A stretch of 64,000 nucleotides of DNA from Chrysomallon squamiferum (lineage: Eukaryota; Mollusca; Gastropoda; Neomphalida; Peltospiridae): positions 1,863,605 to 1,927,604 of the forward strand of contig CM022673.1 of the NCBI GenBank assembly GCA_012295275.1. The letters are read 5' to 3'. This document shows positions 1 through 17,260 of this stretch, piece after piece. The first letter of the stretch is position 1; the number at the start of each line of letters is the position of its first letter. Below the pieces are notes generated by a model that saw nothing but the letters and a program-made list of their open reading frames with translations, had not been told where the DNA came from and made no database searches. The position numbers were made by a program, and so were the translations under genes.

Positions 1-75
1 CTATGTATCTATCTATGTATCTATGTATATATCTATCTATCTGTCTGTCTGTCTGTTTATCTATATATCTGTCTA
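1..75. repeat. CTAT/CTGT tetranucleotide microsatellite
   Basis: Alternating CTAT, GTAT and CTGT units continue off the left window edge. The 66-residue plus-strand frame here is translated repeat. Confidence 0.5.
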
Positions 76-1411
76 CGTATTTATCTTTCTTTCTTCTTTC
101 TCTTTTTATTTCATTCCTTATTTCTTTACTTTCTTCTTTCAATCTTTATTTGATTCTCCTTCTTTTTTTTTTTTTTAATTCATACTCATACTCAAGATCT
201 TGAATAAATTTAGACTTTTATCATTTACGTCTCTCAGTTTGCTTTCTTTTTAATTATTTTTTTTTATTCTGGCTTTTAACTTTTCACATCACAGTTAACT
301 TTATCAGATAAAAGCATGACATTTTATGTTAATATATGAGATTAGAAAACCAGTTTAAAATAGGAAAAAAAAAAATTAAAGAAAAAAAAAAACAAAAAAC
401 CCCCCAGCATTAACTGATCCTTGATCCATACCTTTTGATAATGATAAACCAAAGCATGAAACTCGCGAAAAATCACGTACACCTGATTAAAGACTGTTTT
501 ATTTTCGAGCAGGATATTTTTTTTTGTGCCTGGATTCGAGAATGTGTTATTGGAAATGGTCTTTGTGAAATTATAAATTGCAAGCAAGATGAATAATATG
601 TGAAAAATTCGAGTGAACGAACGAGGTATTGGTAAAGACAGAAAAAGAAGAAAAAGAAGAAGAAAAAAAAAGTTATAGAATTTCGCAAAACAGGTTTAGG
701 GATTTTGAATACTGATTGTAGTGAAGATCCTCAAAGATTAAACCTTTCAGCGGAATTGGTATTTCAGCTGCCAAGACATTTAGATTATTCTCCGACAGGG
801 AACTCTAATTCTATCATTCTGCTTCGTGCCTGTTAATAAGATTACATGACTCAAGTGTGTAGAGAATTTCAACACATTAGTTGTATCATATCATGGTCTT
901 TCTAGACGACGACCTCTTCAGATGATACAGATCATTATGATGCAATGATGACGACGATAACAACAAAGAAATGGAAATTAAAACGGTGTGAATTATGCAA
1001 TAGATGAACTTGCTTGAGATAATGTTATTACATTATGAAAAAAGAAAAAGGATCAGAGTCTTCAAATCATGAAAAACACGAAACGAAACAGATGAAGTAA
1101 GGAAAAGCAGACAAAAGTAAAAAATCAATGAGAACAGAATTGAAAACTGATTATTTACTGTTCATAAATTAATCAACCAAAAAAAAAAAAAAAAAAAAAA
1201 TTAAATAAACAAAAATAAATAAATAAATAAAAATAATAATAAAATATAAAATAAATAAATAATTGAATTACTACTTGCTTTACGTTTTTTTTTCTTTCTT
1301 ATTTTTCATTTTTTTATTCCGAATGATTGAAGTATGACAGTTTCTATTCGAGTTTATTTCTCTCTCCTTCTTTCCCTTCCTGCTTCTTTCATTCTATCTC
1401 GCTATCTAACT
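76..1411. other. AT-rich non-coding stretch
   Basis: Pyrimidine-rich at its left end, with poly-A/T tracts (for example near 361-392 and 1180-1200) and AAAT-type sequence at 1200-1262. No supported gene. Confidence 0.5.
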
Positions 1412-1413
1412 TA

Positions 1414-1460
<47 letters not shown>
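1412..1460. repeat. (TA)n(TG)n microsatellite
   Basis: Short TA run passing into about 16 TG units with one TATG interruption. Confidence 0.5.
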
Positions 1461-1851
1461 TTAAATAAAACACTTCATTATTAATTAAATCGCCTACAAA
1501 TTTACACTTCTCAATCCTTTAATATAACTGCAAATAATATCAGATCTCTCTATCTGTGACAAAGTCATTTATCACTTACTTAATTCTGACACATAACTGA
1601 TTTTTCTAATCTCTCAAATTAAAAACCAGTATTCGCTATTTTAGAACGTACTACGTCCAGACGAAAACGGATCGATATGTATTAACTTATAAAAGTAGAC
1701 AGCGAAAAAAAAGAAATTAGGAATGGAAATAGACACTGGTGTTACTGAAAACATCAAATGGAAAAATAAAAAGCATCCGGTACGATAGTGTATTCTGATA
1801 AAAACATTAACGCTGAAAAAAAGTATTAGATAACTTTCACATAATGTTCAG

Positions 1852-1880
1852 AAATAAATAAATAAATAAATAAATAAATA
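1852..1880. repeat. (AAAT)n microsatellite
   Basis: About seven AAATA-type units in otherwise unique AT-rich DNA. The surrounding 1461-2254 holds no recognisable gene. Confidence 0.5.
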
Positions 1881-2254
1881 TACGATATTGTAATAAACTT
1901 TTTAAACAGCACAAGGAAATGATTACATTTATAAAATATCCATGTACATCACGGAAAAAATCGTTAGAATCGGAAATGATGCAATATTTTTAATATCACT
2001 TGCTATTGTGGAAACTAATAAAAATGATATATATGTATATATATTTGTGTATGTATTTATTATTAATATTATTTACAATAATGGAAAGAATTAGAAATAA
2101 TGCACTTTTATTTTCACAACTGCAAGAATGGTAAAATATTAATGCCTGTTGCGTGAATGACAATCACCAGTCACCCAGCCTGGGTCAAATTTCCAAAGAT
2201 CAAATCACATGGAAAACAAATCATGAGCCATGATCTACTCGTGTTTCAACACGA

Positions 2255-2272
2255 AATAATAATAATAATTAC

Positions 2273-2340
<68 letters not shown>

Positions 2341-2577
2341 CACTAACAACAACAATAATAATAATAATAAAAACACTAACAATAATACTAATAATAACAA
2401 TACTACTACTACCATTACTACTACTACTACTACTAGTAATAATAATAATAATAAAAACACTAACAACAACAATAATAATAATAATAAAAACACTAACAAT
2501 AATACTAATAATAACAATACTACTACTACCATTACTACTCTTACTAGTAATAATAATAATAATCATAATAATAATAA
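2255..2577. repeat. AAT trinucleotide array with a duplicated 117-bp mosaic unit
   Basis: Pure AAT repeats run to about 2336. A mosaic of CACTAAC, AAC, AAT, ACT and a terminal ACTAGTAAT follows, present twice: one unit starts at 2341 and the next at 2458. Long frames on both strands here (poly-Ile, Leu, Val) are translated repeat. Confidence 0.5.
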
Positions 2578-3840
2578 AATTAACCCAGAAGTTTAATACT
2601 TTTTTCAGTTTATAGTTCATTTAGGCTTTTCGTGGAAACATAGAAAAATAATAATAAAAAGATTTTTTTAAGCTAGCAATTATTTTTTTTTCCTAATTAA
2701 CATGAATGTATCATATTGTAAATTGTATAAATCTATATTACGCAATAGATACACTAAAAAAAAAAGAAAGAAAGAAAAAACAAATTAATAATAATCGGTT
2801 TTGTACATTTAAGCTTTAAGCAGTTTTGATTAATTCCAAGTAAATATTTAATGCTGCGAAATGAAAACTGGTTTTGAAAATGTGACATGAATAATTCATT
2901 TTATTTGAAAGAAAAAAACTGAAAACAAAATAAATGATTCCGATAATTTAAACTAAATAATAATAATAATAAAACAAATATATGTATATTCCTTTTATTA
3001 TTATTATTTAGCTATATATATATATATAAATTTTAAAAAAAGAAGTAGAAAATGAACAAAGAAACTAGCGAAACAAGAAGATAGCTAAACAAAATACTGT
3101 TATGGCAAGGAAAAACAGTAAAAAATTAAAAAAATCCCCCAAAAACAATGACAGACAAGGTATGATGACAATTTAGTTATTTTTTAAAAAGGTAAAATCT
3201 TCGTTAACATTATAATTCAGTAACACAGTCTTCGTTGCTTGCTGTCTATAACGGGCACACTTTAGAATCTCCTCACAATGCATTGTTTTAAATATTAGAA
3301 CTCTGTATTCCAACAACCTGTCTATAACAGCCACTTAGCCTGATACCTAGAGTTATCGTTCTGAACAGGTTAGACTGTATTTGTCTTTTATGTTTAACAG
3401 AAAACATTGTTATCTCTTTACAGCTTTAGTTTCTTTTTTTGTAATCACCAATATCTCTGATCCTTTTTTTATAATCAAATATTGTGTCTAATTGTTATAT
3501 TCACATATTATTTATTGCTGGTCACGTTTAAAGTGTTATGTAAGTAATTATCTTTATCAGTGTTCAATATTAATTGTTGATTATTTAGTTTTTCTGTCTG
3601 AGAAACGGACTAGTCGGAGACTCGAGTGTTTGTGAAGATAGCGAAACATTCATTTACAGACACGTTTAACATTTGCAATAACAAATACATATGTCTTTTA
3701 TAAACATTTTATATAGTTTTCTAAGATACTATCAATCAACAAAAGAATCATTTATAAATAAAGTGTACAAAAATGTATATAGATAGAATAGATAAAATGT
3801 TATTGTTTATGATTATCTTTTTCTCTCAAGTTTCCTCTTT

Positions 3841-3842
<2 letters not shown>
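2578..3842. other. AT-rich unique sequence without recognisable genes
   Basis: Holds short AAT and TA runs at 2959-3030 and otherwise non-repetitive, stop-rich DNA. No exon-like frame with recognisable similarity. Confidence 0.5.
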
Positions 3843-3931
<89 letters not shown>

Positions 3932-3965
3932 CATACATACATGCATACATACATACATACATATA

Positions 3966-4010
<45 letters not shown>
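3843..4010. repeat. Compound microsatellite (CT)n(AT)n(CATA)n(AC)n
   Basis: CT units to about 3914, TA units to about 3930, CATA/CATG units to about 3962, then AC to 4010. All four motifs are joined without spacers. Overlapping frames in several phases are translated repeat. Confidence 0.5.
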
Positions 4011-6007
<1,997 letters not shown>

Positions 6008-6061
6008 AACACAGAAACCACACTTAATGCACATTCTTCAAGCATTAAATGATTAAAAACA

Positions 6062-6095
6062 TATATATAGATATATATATCTATATATATATATT
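6062..6095. repeat. TA-rich palindromic microsatellite
   Basis: TA repeats interrupted by AGATATA and CTATATA form a near-perfect inverted repeat. Confidence 0.5.
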
Positions 6096-6712
6096 TACTG
6101 ATAATCTATCATAATTTCTACTTGCAATGGCTCATTCTCTTTTATATCGTCTTTTACACAATTAATTACTGTGCGCATCAGAAGAAACGTAAATAAACCG
6201 TCTGTCTACGACTCTGTATTTGTGAGAGTAAAAAAAAAAAAAAAAAACCCGTGCATTTACCATTATGTGTTATTGGAATGACATTAGTAGTTCGGTATGA
6301 GAAAGGCACACATCTGACGAACGGAATCAACGAGATGACCCAGCCAGTAAAACGGGCCACTTCTTCATGTCGATCAACTCCGCCTGACGCCTGGATTAAT
6401 AACGAATTATTGGATGTAACGAAGCAGCAACTTTCTTATCTGCAGGTCAGCCACACTCGCATAATCAAACCTGAAGCCCTGGACACGCTGGCTGCTCTCA
6501 GCTCAAACACTCCGTGTAAGAAACGACACGCTGCTGTGTGTATTAATATATCTATCTGCAGATATTAACTCTTTTAAAAATAAAAAAAAAAAAAAAATAA
6601 TAAGGCCTGCAATATTTTAACCACTGTTGTTTTAATATGAAAGCATGATATTGTACTAATATAAATGATAAAATAGATTTTAAAAAATACCCCACACAAC
6701 AACAAACAACTT
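6096..6712. other. Unique sequence with an unrecognised 105-codon frame
   Basis: The plus-strand frame at 6251-6568 has varied composition (starts MHLPLCVIGM, ends NISICRY), but I recognise no domain and see no splice context that convinces me. It is probably chance in a GC-richer patch or an old repeat. A poly-A run lies at 6231-6247 and another at about 6582-6596. Confidence 0.5.
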
Positions 6713-6735
6713 AATATATATCTATATATCTATAC

Positions 6736-6778
<43 letters not shown>

Positions 6779-6855
6779 TATAGATATAGATAGATAGATA
6801 TAGATATATATAGATAGATAGATAGATATTTATATAGATATAGACAGATAGATAT
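6713..6855. repeat. (TA)n and TAGA tetranucleotide microsatellite
   Basis: TA repeats to about 6776, followed by TAGATA and TAGA units with small interruptions. Two minus-strand frames rich in Tyr, Ile and Ser are translated repeat. Confidence 0.5.
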
Positions 6856-6894
6856 AATGACATAAGAATAAAACAACTTGACATTCCATATAAA

Positions 6895-6945
6895 CAGATA
6901 TATTTCAAATGACAAAAGTTTTATTAACTCTTCTCTTTCATATAG
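6895..6945 (-). repeat. Fragment of an interspersed repeat shared with 10160-10211
   Basis: Both sites carry a shared core reading TTTCAAATGACA, then a TTTTATTAAC block and a CTCTTTCAT/CTCTCTCAT block, over about 45-50 bp. The similarity is short, so a common origin is only likely. Confidence 0.5.
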
Positions 6946-7120
6946 CAGAGAGCTGGTAATTTCACTTTTAGAAGCAAGGGATCTTACCGTAGGCACGATA
7001 GAACATACAAATATTTTTCAAATATCATATTTCATTTCATTTTTAAATATATAATGCCAATTATGGGTAAAAATATTTTATAGATGGCTTCTTTAACTAT
7101 ATGCCTAAGAGTGATTGAGT

Positions 7121-7240
7121 GATGATGATGATGATAATGATATTCATAATAATAATAATCATAATAATCATAATAATCATAATAATCATAATAATAATAT
7201 TAATAATACTAATACTACTACTACTAATAATAACATTAAC
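7121..7240. repeat. GAT/AAT trinucleotide mosaic
   Basis: GAT units, then AAT with five regularly spaced AATCATAAT interruptions, then ACT units. Confidence 0.5.
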
Positions 7241-7934
7241 AATATCTTTCTTGAATGTTATTCCTAAGACGTAGTATATAATTTAAATATTTCCTGTGCT
7301 TAAAAGAAAAAGAAAAAAAGTTTTCGTAAGCTACAAATACTATTAAATGTATCGCATGGCTTGCTTTCGGATAGTTCCGTTATCCTAAGCCGACGTTGTA
7401 AGGAAAAGCCGGGATTACATCGGATCAAATCGCATTCATTCGGAATTGCTCGCCTCACTTGCGACGCCTTCGTAAATGCAGGCTCGCAGGTACTCGTACG
7501 AACAGTTCATCTCAATTGTAGTGGTAAGACTTCCGCTTTCCGGAATTTCACGGAATTAGTCTCTCGCGGATTATTATCACAGTCAGCTACGGACGCGTTC
7601 TCTGCGGCGTATTTTTACCAGTGAAAGAATGTTCAGAATGATTACCCAAGCAGTTTGGTAGAAGTTATATTTAGAGTTATTGTGATCTAGGGGCCTGCAT
7701 TTATGAAGTTATCGCCAATAAATTTGAGTGCGTACGTATGTATTTTATTACGTGTAAAAAATAATAGGTTCTCTAACCAAGATTATTCTTTCGTTTATTG
7801 TAAAAAGAAGTAATTGGAAAGCAAGTGGTTTTATTTTCGTCGAATTCCTGTACATTTTGGGACAATATCTGGTGTCTTCAAACGTCTTATTAATATTTAC
7901 TGAGAAAGTTCCCGTTCTACCAGGGTCATAAAAG
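7241..7934. other. Unique stretch with CpG-bearing core, unrecognised 87-codon frame
   Basis: A plus-strand frame at 7361-7624 (starts MLSDSSVILS) lies in CpG-containing complex DNA. No family is recognised. It could be a conserved non-coding element or a degraded repeat. Confidence 0.5.
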
Positions 7935-8061
7935 AATATGTGGAGCTGGGTGGAGAGACACGGGTGGAGGGGCTAGAGGGATATGGAGGGATAGTGAGTT
8001 TGGTGGGAGAGAGGGTAGAAGGACACGGAGGGTTAGACGGACGTGGAGGGAGGGAGGGTGA
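7935..8061 (+). repeat. G-rich purine minisatellite with a G-quadruplex motif
   Basis: Degenerate units around GGGTGGAGAGACAC, GGAGGG and GGACACGGAGGG. The part at 7962-7990 has four runs of at least three G with loops of 4, 5 and 7 nt, satisfying the usual G-quadruplex pattern. Confidence 0.5.
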
Positions 8062-8889
8062 ATAAATAGTTAGCCCTTCGGTAATTTACGAAGTAATAAT
8101 TCTTCATGATCAAAAATTATTTTCTCAATATTCATGACACCTTATTGCTCCATTTCTTGTTAAAATAGTTATAGCTTTGCTTTAACGACACTCCAGCCAC
8201 ATTTTTAATCACAGTGTTTAGATTTATATTCCAATGGAGAAGCGAAATCGTGTGAAACTGTCGTAAAACTCATGTCTTGATTAAATCTCTCGATTTGATC
8301 TGATAAATTCAAAGCATAAAATCTTGATGAATTTCACTCCGTAACGTAACGTTTTTTTCCTCAGAAGTGCATGTTTCAACTAATTTTGACAAAACATAAT
8401 GCGGGTCCTATACTCTCGATATTTGTTTTTTTTGTTGTAAAGTTCGCAACACAAAGCTATGGATATTGCTTAACAATGTTGTTGGTATTAAAAGTTGACG
8501 CGTTTATTATGAACAGTATTACTGGTATAAAAACTTTACAGTTAATTTTGGATTTTATATTTAGGCACAAATTCATATCCTTTTCTGATCGCTGATGATA
8601 TTAATGTAGTATTTAACAGTTTTATTTTAAAAACGTATTTGTTGTGACAGCTCACCAATATGGTTGATTGTTAATTTTCCACTTACTTGATAAGCAGATT
8701 AGATTATAATTAAATTCCAGATGTATCTTCATCCACTGAATTAAAATTATTTTTTATTAAATAAAATTATTTTACAGTCTAATATATTAATTGTCTTGTG
8801 CAAACAATTCCAGAATCAATATTTTTCTTCCTTCTATTTCATAATTGTTCTTTTTCTGTGTTTAAACTATTAACACACTCAACAGTAAG
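8062..8889. other. AT-rich non-coding stretch
   Basis: Unique sequence. The 74-codon frame at 8371-8595 is hydrophobic with no recognised family and is probably chance. Confidence 0.5.
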
Positions 8890-9029
8890 TTTTCGTGCAG
8901 AATCAACGCCTAATGGTTGGTTTATGAAAGGCTCAATGTTATTCCCACTCAGTGCTTCTCTAGTGACTAATCAAACGATTTGGTATGTGCTTCCCTGTAT
9001 GTCTGTGCAATGTGCTTATAATCGTAGAA
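8890..9029 (+). mobile_element. Interspersed repeat family A, copy 1 (unclassified short retroposon)
   Basis: About 140 bp that recurs in inverted orientation at 45977-46123 with roughly 90-95% identity by eye outside one insertion of about 7 bp. Shared blocks include TTTCGTGCAGAATCAAC, GGTTGGTTTATGAAAGGCTC and GCTTCTCTAGTG. Both copies start at the same base and end at CGTAGAA followed by an A-rich tail, which suggests a retroposed short element. No clear tRNA A and B boxes or terminal inverted repeats are seen, so it is left unclassified. Confidence 0.5.
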
Positions 9030-9199
9030 TAAAAAAATACGTGACGCATACCATTAAATAAATGATTAACTCTTCTTTTCTTTCCTTCGTTTACTTATAT
9101 CCCACTTCCTTATATCAAGCAATATTCACTTATTATATTTCTAAAAGTCGTATTCGCTTTTTCATTGTTGGTGGGCATACTTGTGTGTATATAGGTGTG

Positions 9200-9357
<158 letters not shown>

Positions 9358-9402
9358 ATATAATATAATATACAGACTATCTGCCTTCGCCTGTTAAGTG
9401 AA

Positions 9403-9700
9403 ATGGTTTATCCCCGCCAGCTGCAATACGTCATTCTGTTATTAAACGGTCCGGCTCCGTCAAAGTGTATGACACAAGACTTATACATCTTCCGATGTTT
9501 GGCGTCGCAAGCCGCGGCAAGTTTCTCTTGCTTCCAACGGCCTGGAAAACCCGATTCTCTGCCGGTCCATTCAGCATTAGCATCGGAGATCAATCTTCGA
9601 TAGAAACTCATTTCACAAGATTGTCAGGCGGAGTTATTAAGCCGCTACAAATCAAACCTGTGGAAAATCGGTTTGTCACCGCTCCTCTGTGCAGTTGTTA
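9403..9700. other. CpG-bearing complex sequence with open frames on both strands
   Basis: Overlapping frames of 66-98 codons occur on both strands at 9403-9761. None shows a recognisable domain, and mutual antisense openness points to base composition rather than coding. Followed by (TA)n and poly-T at about 9709-9748. Confidence 0.5.
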
Positions 9701-9709
9701 CCATTTCTA

Positions 9710-9748
<39 letters not shown>

Positions 9749-9952
9749 CTCTCTGCTGTAAGTGGAAAGTTACGTGATTAATGTTTTTAAATCTTGACAT
9801 GTGTCACGCGTGTAAAAAGTGTATGCAGATGTCTTTGATTTCAGTCAGTGTCACTTTGGGTTAAAGTTTTGATTCTTGAATTTTTTTTTCAACAGCTTGT
9901 AGTCGTTTGACGAAACTAAATGATGTTATTTCGCTTAAGAAAGAAGTGTATG

Positions 9953-10000
9953 TCTGTGTGTGTGTGTGTGCGTAGGCGCGCGCACGCGCGTTGCGTTGCG
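9953..10000. repeat. Alternating TG/CG run, Z-DNA-prone
   Basis: TG units pass into CGCGCGCACGCGCG and a short GCGTT repeat, giving a nearly unbroken purine-pyrimidine alternation. Confidence 0.5.
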
Positions 10001-10947
10001 TTAAATATATACATGCACGTACAGAATTATTTAAACAATTAAATATTATTTCGCTTTGGTAGAATATCTTTATTTTTGTTTAATTTACATGGTCAAATTA
10101 TCTTTAATCTTCAGAAGTCACAAGTACTTTCTATACTTGATACTTTTATACAACATTACGTAATTAACTGATACATTTCAAATGACAGAACTTTTATTAA
10201 CATACCTCTCTCATGAAGGAAACCGTTTTTTTCACATTCCAACCTCGTTTCCTCGTTACATTTCGTTCTCACGGTAACTATGATTCGTCCAGTAAGCTGA
10301 CAGTTACTGCGGTTTACGCCTTGGCGAGTTATGAGCTCTGATAAGGAAAGATAAACTAACAAAGTGTAAAGGATTCCTCGTTAAACTGAGCAAGGACAGC
10401 GTATTAAAATTTTACATGTTAACGTTTACTGCAAATCACTCGTAGAATGCAATAAAAGGAGACAAATAGGATAGTGTTAATGGTTGATGATTAAAGTGTA
10501 ATTGTAGTTACACGATGATTCTGTTTAATCGTACACACTTTTAACATATAAAACTACCTCCTGACTCTGAGTTTGGCATGGGAATGGGGAAGAAGCAAAG
10601 CAAATCAATTTTGCAGGTTTGTATGTTTACTGATCAAACAAAAACAAGAAGAAGAAGTAAAAGGACCTGCACTAACAACATTATGAACAACAACAACAAT
10701 AAAAGTAATAGTAATAATACTAATAAAGAAATAAATAAATTAAAATTAAAATTAAAATTGGGTTGAGCAATGTCAAGAAATGCTTATGACAATAAAAATG
10801 AAACCAATTTTCTTTAATACAAGAGATATTTTATAAAAAGCTGCAATAAAAAAAAAAAAAAAATTTGGTTGACCTCTACATCCATTATAGCACTGGGTAT
10901 ACGAGCTACAAAGTACATGTCATTCAATAACACATATAAATTTACTT

Positions 10948-10981
<34 letters not shown>

Positions 10982-12662
10982 AGAAAGAATTATTGTCTGT
11001 TGCTGGGACATTTAAATCCAATTTCCAAAGAAAATTGCTTTGCAACTTTCTTAATTTTTCTGTCCATTGCATGAGCTCCGCGAGGATACACCAGCGACCA
11101 TGTCAATGCAATAATCCACGAAGTAAACTCGTTTTCAGCACACGTTGCGAAGATTATTTAGTTTCAAACTCCGTCGAGATTTGCATAGCAGATCGCTTGT
11201 TTGTACGAAATGTTTTGCAAAAGTCAATCAGGACTGTCATTTCCTTCCACGCTTTAATGTCAGGGCGAAATGGCGTGGAGCTATAAAGACCTTTTATTTT
11301 CCACGCAGATTCGTTGACAGTTCAGGTTTTTGCCAGGCGAGGATCAATCCGTTGCAGCCAGCAGTTGGACATGTACAGTGGCGAACTGCGAGAATTAGTT
11401 AGTGAAGAATTGATTAAACTGCTACGCGTTGCGGTGACTCCTACTGTGCCAAACTTTCGAGGTGACATCAGGAAGTCCTGGAGGATTCAGCGGCGAAATG
11501 AAACATCGCCTCATTTGCAGCCGGTTTTGTGAACCAAAAGGTGCAAAAAAAAAAAAAAAAAAAAAATAAAGAAATGTTCATGGTTTTGTATGATCTCGAT
11601 GATGTTAAGAGTAAAATGATGCAAGAAATTAGTGGAAGAAGTTATCACATGATTTATTACATGACGGTGTTGGCTTTTTTTTTTTTTTTTTTTTTTTTTT
11701 GTCACCTTAACTTGGCTGTCAACTTAATTATGACGAGAGATTTTTGGCAGAATTCCAAATGTAATAACATAAAAGTAAGAAGGAAAAAAGAAAAAAAAAG
11801 CTCGCGTCTTTGATACAAAATAAAGCACTGAAAGAAAATAACAATAACAATAATAAAATAATAATAATAAAGAAAATAATAATAAATAAATTTAAAAACA
11901 AAATAATAATAAAAAAAAAGTCTTCAAGCAACGGTGAAGAATACATATAATTATAAAGACAAAAAAATAAAAAAAATAAAAAATGAACTCGGTAACACGT
12001 ACGTTTTACAAAATATGATGAAAACAACAATTTATTTCCGCAGCAAAAAAAAAATAAATAAATAAATAAAAATAAAAATAAAAAAAATCTGCTGCAGTAA
12101 AATTAGTTGAAAAATATAAACAAAATATCGTTCATGATATTTCACTTTCTATTAATTTTTTATTCGAATTCGCTTTATATTATTATTATCATCACTATAA
12201 AAGTTCATATGAAAAGGAATTCCAAGAAGAAATTTAAAAATAACTTTACAGGTTATTAAACTTCAGGAATCATGGCCTACATTTCGGAAACTAAGAACAA
12301 AATAACGTTACGTATATTACAAATATAGGTTTTCTCTTCTCGTAATATCACTGTAAGCTTTCCATTGAAGAAAGTTTAATTTACATTAACAAATATTCTT
12401 GAGGTTGACGTCCTTAATCAAGAACAAGAGTAATAATATCATGCTTTTAGTTTATTAAAGTAGGACATAGAAATGATTATATATTAAAAACAAATTTAGT
12501 TTACCCTACGTAAAATGTAGAAAATATATTGTCTATTATTGTCTTTTTTAATTTATTTATTAAGCTTTTCACTTTTTATATAAAACTAGTACATAAAACC
12601 TCAGAAGATTATTGTTTTTGACAAAAGAACAGAGATAAAAAAGAGAGAGAATGAAGACAGAC

Positions 12663-12667
<5 letters not shown>
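10001..12667. other. Non-coding stretch with poly-A/T tracts
   Basis: Holds the second copy of the short repeat at 10160-10211, AAT/AAC runs near 10690-10760, poly-T at about 10951-10980 and 11676-11700, poly-A at 11547-11566, and AAT/AAAT-rich DNA at 11820-12085. Overlapping plus-strand frames at 10993-11532 lie in CpG-bearing DNA but show no recognisable family. Confidence 0.5.

Positions 12668-12729
<62 letters not shown>
12668..12729. repeat. (GA)n microsatellite
   Basis: About 30 GA units, preceded by three CAGA units. Confidence 0.5.
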
Positions 12730-14894
<2,165 letters not shown>

Positions 14895-14939
14895 AAAAGC
14901 ATATAATTGTTATATTTGCACATTTAAGAACGTACTTCC

Positions 14940-15330
14940 TTTCATACGTTTCTCCGTACTACTTGCCCGCCCCGGCGACTCAATTAACCCTCATTCAACG
15001 ACCCAGGTAAGGCCCACCACAAACCAAAGATGCTGTATGGAGGAACGTGACCTAGAAATTAACGACACTATTGGATTTGTCTTTGACCAACTCATCGTCA
15101 TTAATGGATCAGCAGGCGAGATAACGCAGTTTGTTAACTGTCTTCTCTAAACATCCCGTCTTGTTGAAAAACGTGGCGTTTCCATGAAGACTGTCTGTCG
15201 CATGGATTCACTCAGAGCAAACTGTTTTAAATCTCTAACTCGTTCTTGTCTGAACAAATCGCTGATGACGAACATGAAACAAAACGGAATACAGCTGATG
15301 ACAACAATTGTGGGTTTAGGTGACGACAGT
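14940..15330. other. Complex sequence patch, candidate conserved non-coding element
   Basis: Balanced composition and no internal repetition, unlike its flanks. A CAG|GTAAGG donor-like site is at about 15005-15013 on the plus strand, but no open frame with recognisable similarity precedes it. Confidence 0.5.
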
Positions 15331-16685
15331 TAGAATATTAAATAAAATGCAGCCATTTTATATAATTGCATACACTGTTTAAAAAATCTGATTTTAACGT
15401 AATTTAATGCGATGTAATTGAAAGCGCTATAAATAAAACGCGTTGTTGTCTATGAAGGACGTTTGTATGTAATTTGATTTTAGGTGTATAAAAATATCGT
15501 GTCATTCTCGGCAAATTTCGTTAGTTTATTTCGTTATATTCGGTAATGGCGTCACCGATTTTCCGATACGTCCTTAATAAGAATCAAAGTTCAGCTCGGT
15601 TTTTGAAGTAGTAAAACATACTTTTCATTTGAAATATCACTTGTATCCTTTTCTTAATAAGGTAACGATTTAACTGAATTCAGTTATAAGTGTTTAGAGG
15701 TTTTGTCTAAAAACATCTAGGCTATGACATGCATTTAATAATAAAAATAAAAATAATGATGATGATGATGTTGAAGATAATGATGATGAAACTACTGCTA
15801 CCACTACCACCACCACTACTACTATTAATAATAATAATAAATGTAACATTTTATCATTTCTATAGGATTCAGTGTTGTATAATAGAATTAGTTCATTTTC
15901 ATAATTTCAAAACAGAAGACCACATACCAATATTTATATTTTGATTATATAGATAATAGAATTATTGATTAAAAGTATAACTTTCTGTATTTCTTTTACA
16001 TTTTTTTTTGGGAATTATAAATTAAAAAGTACTCTCTTTTTTTCTATATATTTTTAATTTAATATGATTAAATAGTTTTTCATCTGCTTGTAACAAGATA
16101 AAGTGCCGTTTTTCTGAAACAAATTTTAGTAAGAAAAAAATAAAATACTGGCGGATTTAAATTTTAAAGCAATTTGTTTATGTTATTCTAAAATGATAGA
16201 CTGTATCATTAAAAACAGAATTAAAAAGACAATAACAAACAAACAAAAAACAACAACAACACCACCCACCAACAACAAAAAAGAGAAAATGTCAAAAAGA
16301 AAAGCAGAAAAGGTGAATTAAAAGAAATAAAAAAAATAAAACATTTTATTACATAAAATGGAATTGAAATAATCGATACTAAGACCGGATTTAAAAATAA
16401 AATAAAAAATACAAATGGAGAAGAGAAAATAAATAATTTTAAAAAAATTTAATTATATCAATATGATCTCTGTTCATGGTCATTAAAATATCTCCGTATT
16501 TTTTCACTTTATTTTTATAAATATGAAATCTGAAATCTGCAACTGGAGATGAAGTACCTCATCAGAACTGGATTTATCAAAAGAAATAATAATAGAAAAA
16601 ACTGACAAGAAATGAAATTAATAAAGAAAGAATACAAGGTACATTATTAATAATCAAGCTGTTATAAGGATTCTAAGATGGTGAG

Positions 16686-16688
<3 letters not shown>
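15331..16688. other. AT-rich non-coding stretch
   Basis: GAT/ACT trinucleotide mosaic at about 15755-15842, otherwise unique AT-rich DNA without a gene. Confidence 0.5.
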
Positions 16689-16779
<91 letters not shown>

Positions 16780-16810
16780 CCAAACAATTTTCATTATTAC
16801 TAATGATAAA

Positions 16811-16861
<51 letters not shown>
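16689..16861. repeat. (GA)n followed by (AAT)n microsatellites
   Basis: GA to 16776, a short unique spacer, then AAT at 16811-16861. Confidence 0.5.
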
Positions 16862-17260
16862 CTCCTGGAAAGAAGAACTGGTTGAACCAATGTGTGACAA
16901 AACAAGATAAAAAGAAAACTAATATTCTTGAAACTTAATAAACACATAAGGTCGATTTCTCAAATGCAAGTTTATTTGCAAAGAACAATCATATTGACAA
17001 CACGACAATAAATCGATCAAAAACCTGCAACAAATCGAAACATCAATACGAAGGCTTACAATCACGTGGTGACAGTACTCAACTTCAAGAAAGAAATTCT
17101 TTGACAGTTTTCTTCTTCCATCTATTGTGCGTTCACACTCAGTGGTATTAACGTCTAAATCTTTTAAGCTTTAGTTGTTAGTGAATTTTACCAAGTTTTT
17201 TTTTTGGCAGAAGATGTTGTAAAAGAAAAAACAACAGCCACTATAACGTAATATGATTGA
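16862..17260. other. AT-rich unique sequence
   Basis: No gene or strong repeat seen; poly-T at about 17195-17203. Confidence 0.5.

Noticed and set aside
6251-6568. Possible gene of 105 codons
   Set aside because: No recognised domain, a poly-A run just before it and no convincing splice context; kept only as an unrecognised frame in a non-coding stretch.
9403-9761. Overlapping sense and antisense frames as possible exons
   Set aside because: Both strands are open over the same bases, which reflects composition; no family recognised.
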